A DNA stretch of 8,786 nucleotides, taken from contig CAMOXA010000053.1 of the NCBI GenBank assembly GCA_946628745.1, positions 1 to 8,786 on the forward strand. The letters are read 5' to 3'. The stretch is from an uncultured Verrucomicrobiota bacterium (GTDB lineage: Bacteria; Verrucomicrobiota; Kiritimatiellia; RFP12; UBA1067). Every line of letters begins with the position of its first letter. Position 1 is the stretch's first letter. Of this stretch, positions 1 through 6,497 are shown piece by piece. Both the position numbers and the translations under genes were made by a program. The notes below the pieces were generated by a model. That model did not search any database. It was not told the origin of the DNA and saw only the letters and a program-made list of their open reading frames with translations.

Positions 1-235
1 AGGCGTCGCGGCGGTTCTCGGCCTTGCGGCGAACTATTTCGTGTGCTTCAGCTGCGAGATACTGCACTGCGACGTGTTCGGCTTGAAGTTCCATCCGTTC
101 CTCCTCGGAGGCATCGGGCTTGTCGTGTGCGTCGCCGTCTCGCTTGCCGCGTCGTTCATCCTCAACGAGAAGGGGCGCGACTTGAAAGGCTTGACGCTCA
201 AAACCCTGGACAAGGCGCCGGACGCCGGCAAATAG
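1..235 (+). CDS. C-terminal fragment of a membrane transporter, possibly a sodium:solute symporter (SSS family)
   Basis: This gene enters from the left edge; its reading frame begins at base 2 and stops at TAG 233-235, so only the last 77 residues are visible. Two hydrophobic stretches can be seen, one at the extreme left (GVAAVLGLAANYF) and one from FLLGGIGLVVCV to AASFIL. They are joined by a short loop with two cysteines and followed by a polar tail. The two helices, the HPF before the last helix and a tail reading LKGLTLKTL resemble the C-termini of bacterial sodium:solute symporters, which often end in a GLT-type motif. The family call is therefore an inference from a short fragment. If it is right, the neighbouring arabinofuranosidase and GH43 genes suggest uptake of a pentose or a short arabino-oligosaccharide. 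Another multi-pass transporter remains possible. Confidence 0.55.
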   Translation, partial: GVAAVLGLAANYFVCFSCEILHCDVFGLKFHPFLLGGIGLVVCVAVSLAASFILNEKGRDLKGLTLKTLDKAPDAGK

Positions 236-239
236 GCAT

Positions 240-266
240 CTACCCGAACGGGTAGGGTCGACCTAC
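240..266. repeat. Overlapping inverted repeats between the transporter and GH51 genes
   Basis: Five bases after the transporter stop codon is a perfect inverted repeat. Arm CTACCCG (240-246) and arm CGGGTAG (249-255) are separated by AA; as RNA it would fold as a 6-bp stem with a GAAC loop. A second repeat shares the right arm: GTAGG (252-256) pairs with CCTAC (262-266) around GTCGA, and an 8-base palindrome GGTCGACC lies at 256-263. The two hairpins cannot form together. No T-run follows, so this is not a standard intrinsic terminator. It lies upstream of the predicted GH51 transcription start, so it could be the 3' end structure of the transporter mRNA or a DNA operator for the GH51 promoter. 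Confidence 0.6.
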
Positions 267-275
267 GCGGAAATT

Positions 276-284
276 TGATATTAT
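276..284 (+). promoter_or_regulatory. Predicted extended -10 promoter for the GH51 gene
   Basis: TG (276-277), one base, then TATTAT (279-284) makes an extended -10 element in a local AT-rich island of an otherwise GC-rich region. Counting from TATTAT as -12 to -7 puts transcription start at about base 291, one base before the ATG at 292. No Shine-Dalgarno sequence lies before that ATG. TCGACC (258-263) is a poor -35 candidate with only a 15-base spacer, consistent with the TG extension doing most of the work. A second reading, TATATA (282-287), would move the start slightly downstream and favour the ATG at 298. Confidence 0.5.
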
Positions 285-291
285 ATACACC

Positions 292-2208
292 ATGAATATG
301 CAAAAAACGATAAGCACGATGGGCGTCTTTGCCGCTATTGCGGCTTTCGCGGCGCCGGTAACGGTAAAACTGGGCGACAAGACTGCAGGCCACCCCGTTC
401 CTGAATCTCTGTGGGGAATCTTCTTCGAGGACATAAACTGGGCGGCGGACGGCGGTCTTAGTGTCGAGATGCTTGCCAACGGCGGCTTTGACTGGATGCA
501 GCACGACCGCGAGAAGTGGAACTGCCATGAAGACGGCTGGGAGCCGGACTTTCGCAACGGCGGCATGGCCCGGCTCTCGTTCCAGATGGGGGCGCCCGTC
601 CATCCAAACACCGCGCGCCATCTTCGCATCGAGTCGTTTGGCGCGGGTCTCGCCGGCGTACGCAACCGCGGCCTCGACGGGATGTGGGTCGTGGACGGCG
701 AAGAGTACCGCCTGAAATTCGACTGGCGCGAGATTCGCCGCGACGGCATCGACTGGGCGCTCGGCGCGTGGACGCGCTTTGACAAGACGGTCAAGCTGAC
801 CTCCGGCGGCATCGAACTTCGCGTCGGCCCGGCGATTGCAAAGGTCGAGCCTGCGAAAGACGGCCGCGTCAGCTTCTCTCTCCTTGTAGAAGGCCGCCGC
901 ACCGTCGAGTTCGACAATGTGAGCCTCAAACCGGTCGGCCCGCGTCTCGTCCGCGCCGGCCTGCGCAAGGATCTCGTCGACAAGCTCGACGCCCTCAAGC
1001 CCGCGTTTGTACGCTTCCCGGGCGGATGCATCGTCGAAGAAGGCGATTTCCAGCACTGGTACGACTGGCGCCGCACGGTCGGCCCGAGGGAGCGCCGCGA
1101 GTGCATTCTCAACCGCTGGGTCAGGCCCAACGCCCCTTATTGGGAGACGTTCGACGTCGGCTACTACGAGTATTTCGTCCTTTGCGAGGAGCTCGGCGCC
1201 GAGCCGCTGCCGATCTGCCTGTCCGGTCTCACGTGCCAGTTCCAGCGTCCGGCGCAGCTTTGCGCCGTCGAGGATGCGGACCTTTTCGCCGACGTAATTC
1301 TCGAACTTATCGAGTTCGCAAATGGCGGCGTGGATACTGCATGGGGCAGGGTGCGCGCCGAAATGGGCCACCCCGCGCCGTTCAATCTCAAGATGGTCGG
1401 CATCGGCAACGAGAACTGGGACAAGGAGTTTTTCGACCGCTACGAGCCCATCGTCAAGATCGTCCGCAGCCGCCATCCCGAGATAAAGATCGTAGGCTCT
1501 TCCGGCCCGGCCCCCGAGGACAATAGGTTCCACTATGCCTGGAACCGCATCACCAAGGATACTGCCGATCTCGTAGACGAGCACTACTACATGCCGCCAG
1601 AGTGGTTCCTCGCGGCGGCGACGCGCTACGACAACTACGACCGCACCGGCAAGCCGAAGGTCTACGCCGGCGAGTACGCGTGCCATCACGATGTAAAAGG
1701 CAAAAAGGAGAATACTCATTGGAGCGCCATATGCGAGGCGGCCGCGATGACGGGTTTCGAACGAAATTCCGACGTGGTCGCGATGGCCAGCTACGCGCCT
1801 CTTTTTTCCCGCGAAGGACACCACCAGTGGTCCCCAGACCTTATATGGTTCAACGGCACTGAAAGCTGGGTGACGCCCAACTACTACGTCCAGCAGCTGT
1901 TCTCGTGCAACCGCCCCGATTTCGAGCTGCCGGTCGAGGTGAAAGGCGCAGAGCGCTTCTACGCCTGCGCCGGAACCCGCGGCGGCGAGACGATCGTAAA
2001 GCTCGTCAACGCAACGGATGAAGTCCGCAGCGTCAAGGTCGAAGGCGTGCGCGGCGACGCGGTTGTCACCGTGCTTGCGGCCGGCATGAACGACATGAAC
2101 CGCCGCGGCAGCGAGAAGATTCGCCCGGTAGAAAGCAAGGGCCTCTTTACCGGCGAAATATCCGTTCAGCCGTTCAGCTTGACGGTGGTCGCCGTGAAGC
2201 AGCCCTGA
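292..2208 (+). CDS. Secreted GH51 alpha-L-arabinofuranosidase
   Basis: This 638-residue enzyme should release terminal L-arabinofuranose from arabinan, arabinoxylan or their oligosaccharides by a retaining mechanism. Residues 1 to about 21 are a signal peptide (hydrophobic core, Ala-X-Ala cleavage near AFA/AP), so it is exported. The N-terminal part has the GH51 signature FFEDINWAADGG (44-55), then a beta-rich insert (about 100-220) as in the longer GH51 enzymes. The catalytic barrel follows, with RFPGG (241-245), acid/base Glu374 in GIGNENW and nucleophile Glu461 in YAGEYA. The C-terminal beta-sandwich begins near IWFNGTESW and TPNYYVQQLF (519-537), a hallmark of the family. It heads a unit with GH43 15 bases downstream. 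The start is ATG 292, with ATG 298 as a near equivalent; neither has a Shine-Dalgarno sequence. Substrate preference cannot be read from sequence. Confidence 0.93.
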   Translation: MNMQKTISTMGVFAAIAAFAAPVTVKLGDKTAGHPVPESLWGIFFEDINWAADGGLSVEMLANGGFDWMQHDREKWNCHEDGWEPDFRNGGMARLSFQMGAPVHPNTARHLRIESFGAGLAGVRNRGLDGMWVVDGEEYRLKFDWREIRRDGIDWALGAWTRFDKTVKLTSGGIELRVGPAIAKVEPAKDGRVSFSLLVEGRRTVEFDNVSLKPVGPRLVRAGLRKDLVDKLDALKPAFVRFPGGCIVEEGDFQHWYDWRRTVGPRERRECILNRWVRPNAPYWETFDVGYYEYFVLCEELGAEPLPICLSGLTCQFQRPAQLCAVEDADLFADVILELIEFANGGVDTAWGRVRAEMGHPAPFNLKMVGIGNENWDKEFFDRYEPIVKIVRSRHPEIKIVGSSGPAPEDNRFHYAWNRITKDTADLVDEHYYMPPEWFLAAATRYDNYDRTGKPKVYAGEYACHHDVKGKKENTHWSAICEAAAMTGFERNSDVVAMASYAPLFSREGHHQWSPDLIWFNGTESWVTPNYYVQQLFSCNRPDFELPVEVKGAERFYACAGTRGGETIVKLVNATDEVRSVKVEGVRGDAVVTVLAAGMNDMNRRGSEKIRPVESKGLFTGEISVQPFSLTVVAVKQP

Positions 2209-2223
2209 AGGGAGAAGCCAGAC

Positions 2224-3225
2224 ATGAAATCCGCAGCGCTCGTTCTTCTCGCAGCCATGGCCGCCCATGTTTCGGCGGCGGGCGACAAGGCGTACCTGTT
2301 CTCCTATTTCACCGACAAGGCATACGGCGGCAGGAAAGGCGAGGCTGCGGGTTTGCACCTTGCATATTCATACGACGGACTGAAGTGGACGGCGCTCAAC
2401 GGCGACCGTCCGCTTCTCGTGCCGGAGGTCGGCAAGGACAAGCTCATGCGCGACCCGTCGCTCGTCCGCGGGCCTGACGGCACGTTCCATCTCGTCTGGA
2501 CGTCGAGCTGGCACGACCGCATAATCGGCTACGCCTCGTCGAAGGATCTGTTCAACTGGAGCGGGCAGAGGGCGATTCCTGTCATGGAGCACGAGCCGGA
2601 GGCTCGCAACAGCTGGGCGCCGGAGCTTACATGGAACCCCGACGACGGCCGCTTCTACATATACTGGGCGACGACCATCCCCGGCCGCCATTCGCCGATT
2701 CCCGGCATGGAGGCCAAGGAGGACAAACTCAACCACCGCATCTACATGACATCGACGAAAGACTGGAAGGACTTCGCCAAGACGCGGATTTGGTTCAACC
2801 CCGGTTTCAGTGCGATCGACGCGGCGCTTGTGCGCGTCGAAGGCGGCGAGAAGAAGTGGCTGATGGTCGTCAAAAACGAGAACCACACCCCCGTCGAAAA
2901 GAATATCAGGACCGTGTGGATCGACGATCTCTCGAAGGATGTGCCGGTCGACGGCGTCAGCCGGCCGATAACCGGCAATTGGGTGGAAGGGCCCGCGCCG
3001 CTCGCGGTCGGCGAGTCGATAATCGTCTATTTCGATTGCTACAGGCGTCACTGCTACGGGGCGGTCAGAAGCGACGACAAGGGCAGAACTTGGCGCGACA
3101 TAAGCGGCGAGATCAGCATGCCCAAGGGTATGCGCCACGGTACCGCGCTCGCCGTAGACAAGGATTTTGTCGACACTCTTGTCGCGGCGGACGCCGCAAG
3201 AGCCGGCACGTCCGGCGGGCGATGA
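2224..3225 (+). CDS. Secreted GH43-type glycosidase (arabinosidase/xylosidase class)
   Basis: This 333-residue protein is a single five-bladed beta-propeller hydrolase behind a signal peptide (about residues 1-19, VSAA/G). The GH43 catalytic triad is visible: Asp77 in MRDPSL as base, Asp199 in AIDAAL as pKa modulator, and Glu255 in VEGPAPL as acid. Other family landmarks are HLVWTSSW (89-96), YASSKDLFNW (103-112) and WAPE (131-134). The family cleaves arabinofuranosyl or xylosyl linkages with inversion; which one applies here is unknown. No accessory binding domain is present. AGGGAG (2209-2214), nine bases before the ATG, is a good ribosome binding site. The gap to GH51 is 15 bases, so the two enzymes are co-expressed and probably act on the same arabinose-bearing polymer outside the cytoplasm. 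The stop lies only four bases before the obg start. Confidence 0.88.
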   Translation: MKSAALVLLAAMAAHVSAAGDKAYLFSYFTDKAYGGRKGEAAGLHLAYSYDGLKWTALNGDRPLLVPEVGKDKLMRDPSLVRGPDGTFHLVWTSSWHDRIIGYASSKDLFNWSGQRAIPVMEHEPEARNSWAPELTWNPDDGRFYIYWATTIPGRHSPIPGMEAKEDKLNHRIYMTSTKDWKDFAKTRIWFNPGFSAIDAALVRVEGGEKKWLMVVKNENHTPVEKNIRTVWIDDLSKDVPVDGVSRPITGNWVEGPAPLAVGESIIVYFDCYRRHCYGAVRSDDKGRTWRDISGEISMPKGMRHGTALAVDKDFVDTLVAADAARAGTSGGR

Positions 3226-3229
3226 AGAA

Positions 3230-4390
3230 ATGAAAGCTAAAACATTCATAGACCAGGTTGTGGTTCAGGTGCGCTCCGGTCGCGGCGGCGACGGCTCGAT
3301 GTCGTTTCGCCGCGAGGCGCTTGTGGAGTTCGGCGGGCCGGACGGCGGCGACGGCGGCCGCGGCGGCGACGTGGTGTTCAAGGCGTCGGAGCATGTGAAC
3401 TCGCTTCTTTCGCTCTACTACGACCCGAAGTGCTTCGCGCAGGACGGCGGTCCTGGCCAGAGCCAGAAGATGTTCGGCAAGCGCGGCAAGGATCTCGTCA
3501 TACCCGTGCCGCTCGGCACCGAGGTGTACGACGAGGATACAGGCCTGCTCGTGGCCGACATAACGGAGCCCGGCCAGGCTGTCATCGTCGCAAAGGGCGG
3601 CGCGGGCGGTTTCGGCAATGTCCATTTCAAGTCGTCCGTCAACCAGGCCCCGACCGAGCACACTCCCGGCGGCGAGCCCGAGGAGCGGCGTCTCAGGCTG
3701 GAGCTCAAGACAATCGCCGACGCCGGCTTTCTGGGCTTTCCAAACGCAGGCAAGAGTTCGCTCTTGACCGTTTTGTCATCGGCCACTCCGAAAATCGCGA
3801 GCTATCCGTTCACGACCCTCAACCCCATGGTCGGCACCGTCGTCTACGACGACTGGGCCAAGATAGCCCTCGCAGACGTGCCCGGAATCATCGAGGGCGC
3901 GGCCAGAGGGGTGGGCCTCGGGCTCGCGTTCCTCAAACATCTTGAACGTTCCAAGGTTCTCGTGTATGTTCTGGACATGGCCGGGACGGACGGACGCGAG
4001 CCGTGGCGCGACTACGAGATACTCAAGAAGGAGATAGACGAATACTCGGTCGAGCTCGCCGAGAGGCCCATGCTCGTCGTCGCCAACAAGATGGACGTAG
4101 AGGCCTCCCGGGAGAATTTCGAAAGGTTCGTCCGCGAGACCGGCGTAAGACCGATTCCCGTTTCGTGCTCCACGCGCGAGGGGCTGGACGAATTCAAGAC
4201 GGCTCTTCGCGAAGTGGTCAAGCCAAAGACGAAATTCCACCATGCCCATGCGGAACGTGCGCTGGATCTATCAGAGATGCCCGATACGACCGGCGAGGAG
4301 ATACCGGCCGAGGCATTGAAATTCGCGACGTTCCTCAAGCTTGAAAAGCCGAAGGCGAAGAGCCATCCGTCGCGGGGCAACATACATTAA
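3230..4390 (+). CDS. obg: Obg/CgtA GTPase, ribosome assembly
   Basis: This 386-residue cytoplasmic GTPase acts in maturation of the large ribosomal subunit and in stress signalling. The glycine-rich Obg fold covers residues 1 to about 158 (GRGGDGSMSFRRE, then GGPDGGDGGRGGDV). The G domain follows with G1 GFPNAGKSS (169-177), switch FTT (194-196), G3 DVPG (216-219), G4 NKMD (286-289) and G5 SCS (312-314). A charged tail of about 55 residues ends the protein; there is no room for the OCT domain of the longer Firmicute forms, and the length matches E. coli ObgE. The frame is open upstream to 3167, but ATG 3230 gives the family N-terminus (MKAKTFIDQV), so I use it. No strong Shine-Dalgarno sequence precedes it; the four-base gap from the GH43 stop suggests translational coupling. 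Eight of its 14 isoleucines use ATA. Confidence 0.97.
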   Translation: MKAKTFIDQVVVQVRSGRGGDGSMSFRREALVEFGGPDGGDGGRGGDVVFKASEHVNSLLSLYYDPKCFAQDGGPGQSQKMFGKRGKDLVIPVPLGTEVYDEDTGLLVADITEPGQAVIVAKGGAGGFGNVHFKSSVNQAPTEHTPGGEPEERRLRLELKTIADAGFLGFPNAGKSSLLTVLSSATPKIASYPFTTLNPMVGTVVYDDWAKIALADVPGIIEGAARGVGLGLAFLKHLERSKVLVYVLDMAGTDGREPWRDYEILKKEIDEYSVELAERPMLVVANKMDVEASRENFERFVRETGVRPIPVSCSTREGLDEFKTALREVVKPKTKFHHAHAERALDLSEMPDTTGEEIPAEALKFATFLKLEKPKAKSHPSRGNIH

Positions 4391-4394
4391 GGAG
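4389..4394 (+). promoter_or_regulatory. Ribosome binding site of panB
   Basis: AAGGAG is a complete Shine-Dalgarno core seven bases before the panB ATG at 4402. Its first two bases are the last two of the obg TAA stop codon, which ties the two genes into one message. Confidence 0.85.
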
Positions 4395-4401
4395 TGAGAC
4401 T

Positions 4402-5181
4402 ATGAAGAAATGGAATGTGGCGAGCGTCCGCGCGGCGAAGGGCGTCAGAAAGCTTGGTTGCTGCACGGCGTACGACGCGTGTTTCGCCAGACTTGCAGAC
4501 GAGGCGGGCGTTCCGATTCTGCTCGTGGGCGATTCCATGGGCATGACGATGCTGGGCTACGATACGACGCTGCCGGTCAAACTTGAGGAGACTGTTTCGG
4601 CTACCGCCGCGGTCGCCCGCGCCGCGAAGGACGCGATGGTCGTCGCGGACATGCCGTTCGGCAGCTACCAGTGCGGCGACGACCTCGCCGTGGCGAACGC
4701 CGTAAAGTGCATACAGGCAGGTGCCGACGCGGTCAAGCTAGAAGGCGGCGCACGGGTCGCAGGGCTTATACGCAGGCTTGTCGATTCGGGCATCCCCGTT
4801 CTCGCGCATGTCGGCATGACGCCGCAGAGCGTGAACGAGTACGGCGGCTTTAAACGCCAGGGCAAGACCCGCGAGGCGGCAGATCGCGTCCTCGCCGATG
4901 CAAAGGCGGTCGAAGAGGCCGGCGCTTTCGCCGTCACGCTCGAGTGCATCCCGTCCGAACTCGCGGCGGAAATAACGGCCGCGCTGAAAATCGTCACTGT
5001 CGGCATAGGCGCGGGACCGGTGTGCGACGCGCAGTGGCTTGTGATGCACGATCTGCTGGGACTGAACGAGAAGGCGCCGTCTTTCGTGAAGCAGTACGCG
5101 CAGCTGGCCGGTGACGTGCGCAATGCTTTCGCCGCCTATGTGGAGGAGGTCGCTGCAGGCGTCTTCCCGGCAAGGCGATGA
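4402..5181 (+). CDS. panB: 3-methyl-2-oxobutanoate hydroxymethyltransferase
   Basis: PanB transfers a hydroxymethyl group from 5,10-methylene-tetrahydrofolate to alpha-ketoisovalerate, giving ketopantoate, the first committed step to pantothenate and coenzyme A. The 259-residue protein is a standard-length TIM barrel of the phosphoenolpyruvate superfamily. Metal ligands Asp44 (VGDSMGM) and Asp83 (ADMPFGSYQ), substrate residues Lys112 and Glu114 (VKLEGG) and catalytic Glu181 (LECIPSELA) all sit in the expected places. The strand TVGIGAGP and the HDLLGL segment also match the family. It is co-transcribed with obg upstream and overlaps queH by four bases (ATGA). No panC or panD lies in the window, so the rest of the pathway must be elsewhere. 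Confidence 0.97.
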   Translation: MKKWNVASVRAAKGVRKLGCCTAYDACFARLADEAGVPILLVGDSMGMTMLGYDTTLPVKLEETVSATAAVARAAKDAMVVADMPFGSYQCGDDLAVANAVKCIQAGADAVKLEGGARVAGLIRRLVDSGIPVLAHVGMTPQSVNEYGGFKRQGKTREAADRVLADAKAVEEAGAFAVTLECIPSELAAEITAALKIVTVGIGAGPVCDAQWLVMHDLLGLNEKAPSFVKQYAQLAGDVRNAFAAYVEEVAAGVFPARR

Positions 5182-5744
5182 GGATTCTGCTCCATACGTG
5201 CTGCGGACCTTGCGCGAGCGCGTGCGTCCCGCGTCTCGCGAGCGAAGGCCATGAAGTGGCGATGTTTTTTTCCAATTCCAACATAGACACCGCCGCCGAG
5301 TTCGAGAAGCGCAAGGGCGAGGCCTGCAAGCTCGCCGCGGCGGACGGCGTCGCCATCGCGGTCGACAGGTACGATCACGAGGAGTGGCTTCGCGAGGTCG
5401 CCGCCGGTTTCGAGAACGAACCGGAGAAGGGCGCGCGCTGCGAGAGATGTTTTCGATACAGTCTGCGCAGGGCCGCGCGCCACGCCGCCGAAAACGGATA
5501 CGACGCCTTCGCGACATCGCTTACAGTCTCGCCCCACAAGTCTTCCCCCGTCGTGTTCGCCGCCGGCGACGCTGCCGCGGAGGAAACGCCCGGCGCGGTG
5601 TTTCTGCACGAGGACTTCAAAAAGCGCGAAGGATTCAAGCTGTCGGTGCGCCGCGCGGCTGCTCTCGGACTCTACAGGCAGTCGTACTGCGGGTGCGAGT
5701 TCTCCCGCCGCGCAGTCGCCGCGCGCAAAGAAAACGGACGCTAA
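5178..5744 (+). CDS. queH: Epoxyqueuosine reductase QueH (former DUF208)
   Basis: QueH carries out the last step of queuosine synthesis, reducing epoxyqueuosine to queuosine in the wobble position of GUN-decoding tRNAs. It is the non-homologous replacement for the cobalamin-dependent QueG. The 188-residue protein shows the family's cysteine pattern: HTCCGPCA (Cys8, Cys9, Cys12), RCERCF (Cys88, Cys91) and YCGC (Cys171, Cys173), which supply Fe-S and metal ligands. The Asn-Ile-Asp and EFEKR region (35-45) and SLTVSPHKS (114-122) also fit. Its ATG overlaps the panB stop as ATGA, and only a weak AAGG (5172-5175) precedes it, so translation is probably coupled to panB. No other queuosine gene is in the window. 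The frame ends at TAA 5742-5744, the last gene of the first unit. Confidence 0.92.
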   Translation: MRILLHTCCGPCASACVPRLASEGHEVAMFFSNSNIDTAAEFEKRKGEACKLAAADGVAIAVDRYDHEEWLREVAAGFENEPEKGARCERCFRYSLRRAARHAAENGYDAFATSLTVSPHKSSPVVFAAGDAAAEETPGAVFLHEDFKKREGFKLSVRRAAALGLYRQSYCGCEFSRRAVAARKENGR

Positions 5745-5768
5745 ACTGTGGCGCGTCCGCCGTGGATG

Positions 5769-5777
5769 TGCTATACT
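5769..5777 (+). promoter_or_regulatory. Predicted extended -10 promoter for the aroQ unit
   Basis: TG (5769-5770), one base, then TATACT (5772-5777) is a near-consensus extended -10 box in the 42-base gap between queH and aroQ. It predicts a start of transcription around 5784, three bases before the aroQ ATG at 5787, and no Shine-Dalgarno sequence fits in between. No good -35 box is visible at the usual distance. A short GGCG/CGCC repeat (5750-5761) lies just upstream but is too weak to call a terminator for queH. Confidence 0.55.
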
Positions 5778-5786
5778 ATTCAACAC

Positions 5787-6218
5787 ATGAAGATTCTAGT
5801 TTTGAACGGGCCGAACCTTAATCTGCTCGGCATGAGGGAGCCGGAGCTGTACGGAGATCGCACATACGCCGATCTCGTCGCATTCTGCGGCAGAATCGCC
5901 GCCGGGTCGGGCGTCGATGTCGATGTCCGCCAGACCAACCACGAGGGAACCCTCGTGGACTGGATCCAGGAGGCGCGCGGGACATTCGACGCGCTTGTGC
6001 TGAACGCCGCGGCATACACCCACACTTCGGTCGCCGTTCTGGACGCGCTCAAGGCGACGCGGATTCCGACGGCCGAGGTCCATCTGACCGAGCCAAAGTC
6101 GCGCGAGGACTTCAGGCGCGTTTCTTATGTCGGGATGGCCGCAGAGAAGACGTTCTCGGGACGCGGGTTCGAGTCGTATGCCGACGCGATACGCTATTTC
6201 GCGGCGAAGGGGGCGTGA
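5787..6218 (+). CDS. aroQ: Type II 3-dehydroquinate dehydratase
   Basis: This enzyme converts 3-dehydroquinate to 3-dehydroshikimate in the shikimate pathway. It is the small dodecameric type, here 143 residues, which is the usual length. The sequence opens with LVLNGPNLNLLG. The lid carries Arg17 and Tyr22 (MREPELYG), and the active site has Asn73 and His79 (LNAAAYTHTS), Glu97 and His99 (AEVHLT), Arg106 and Arg110 (SREDFR). All are two positions below the M. tuberculosis numbering as I recall it. The usual EVHLSN is EVHLTE here, a mild substitution at a substrate-contact segment. The frame is open to 5748, but those codons lie in the promoter and the family N-terminus starts at ATG 5787. It heads the second unit and the next gene follows after four bases. 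Confidence 0.96.
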   Translation: MKILVLNGPNLNLLGMREPELYGDRTYADLVAFCGRIAAGSGVDVDVRQTNHEGTLVDWIQEARGTFDALVLNAAAYTHTSVAVLDALKATRIPTAEVHLTEPKSREDFRRVSYVGMAAEKTFSGRGFESYADAIRYFAAKGA

Positions 6219-6222
6219 GAGA

Positions 6223-6474
6223 ATGCCGCTTTACGAATACGAGGCGAAAGATCCGGCGAAAGGTTGCGCGAAGTGCCGCGGCGGTTTCACCGTCATGCAG
6301 TCGCTGAAGGACGATCGCCTGGAGAAGTGCCCGGAATGCGGCGCGCCGGTTTATCGCGTGATATGCGCCCCGGGCCTTGCGCACTCCAAGACGGACCTCC
6401 ATTACAGGGCAAAGCGCGCGGGCTTTCACACTCTCAAGCGCGTCAACAAGGGAGAATACGAGAAGATCTACTAG
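6223..6474 (+). CDS. Small zinc-ribbon protein of FmdB type
   Basis: This 83-residue protein opens with MPLYEYEA, the signature start of the FmdB regulatory-protein family, and carries two cysteine pairs, CAKC (15-18) and CPEC (36-39), that should bind one zinc. The first pair normally follows YEY almost at once; here about seven extra residues (DPAKG and flanks) intervene. A basic tail rich in Lys and Arg (about 60-83) follows. The family's molecular role is poorly known; a nucleic-acid or protein contact is plausible. The start ATG 6223 is supported by AAGGGGG (6207-6213) at the end of aroQ and by the family N-terminus, although the frame is open further upstream. It sits 4 bases after aroQ and 23 bases before the Mrp-type ATPase gene. 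Confidence 0.8.
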   Translation: MPLYEYEAKDPAKGCAKCRGGFTVMQSLKDDRLEKCPECGAPVYRVICAPGLAHSKTDLHYRAKRAGFHTLKRVNKGEYEKIY

Positions 6475-6497
6475 ACTGGAAGGGACAAATCAAGATC

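Noticed and set aside
34..2358. A 774-codon open frame on the - strand opposite GH51.
   Set aside because: It is an antisense shadow produced by GC-rich third positions of the GH51 gene. Its translation is rich in Arg, Ala and Val with no recognisable domain, while the + strand frame has a full catalytic family signature.
3167..3229. An upstream ATG that would extend Obg by 21 residues into GH43.
   Set aside because: The added residues do not fit the Obg fold, and the family start MKAKTFIDQV lies at 3230.
2368..3249. A 293-codon open frame on the - strand opposite GH43.
   Set aside because: Same cause: low-complexity composition, no family motif, and complete overlap with a well-supported gene.
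3280..3370. Repeated GGCGGCGACGGC-like units.
   Set aside because: They encode the glycine-rich N-terminal loops typical of all Obg proteins and are not a DNA repeat element.
4738..5517. A - strand open frame of 259 codons across panB and queH.
   Set aside because: It is very rich in arginine and spans two confident genes on the other strand.
5750..5761. GGCG/CGCC hairpin after queH as a terminator.
   Set aside because: The stem is four base pairs plus wobbles and has no T-run, which is too weak to support.
6127..6222. A longer N-terminus for the zinc-ribbon protein.
   Set aside because: It would overlap aroQ and adds an arginine-rich out-of-frame shadow; the family begins at MPLYEYE.
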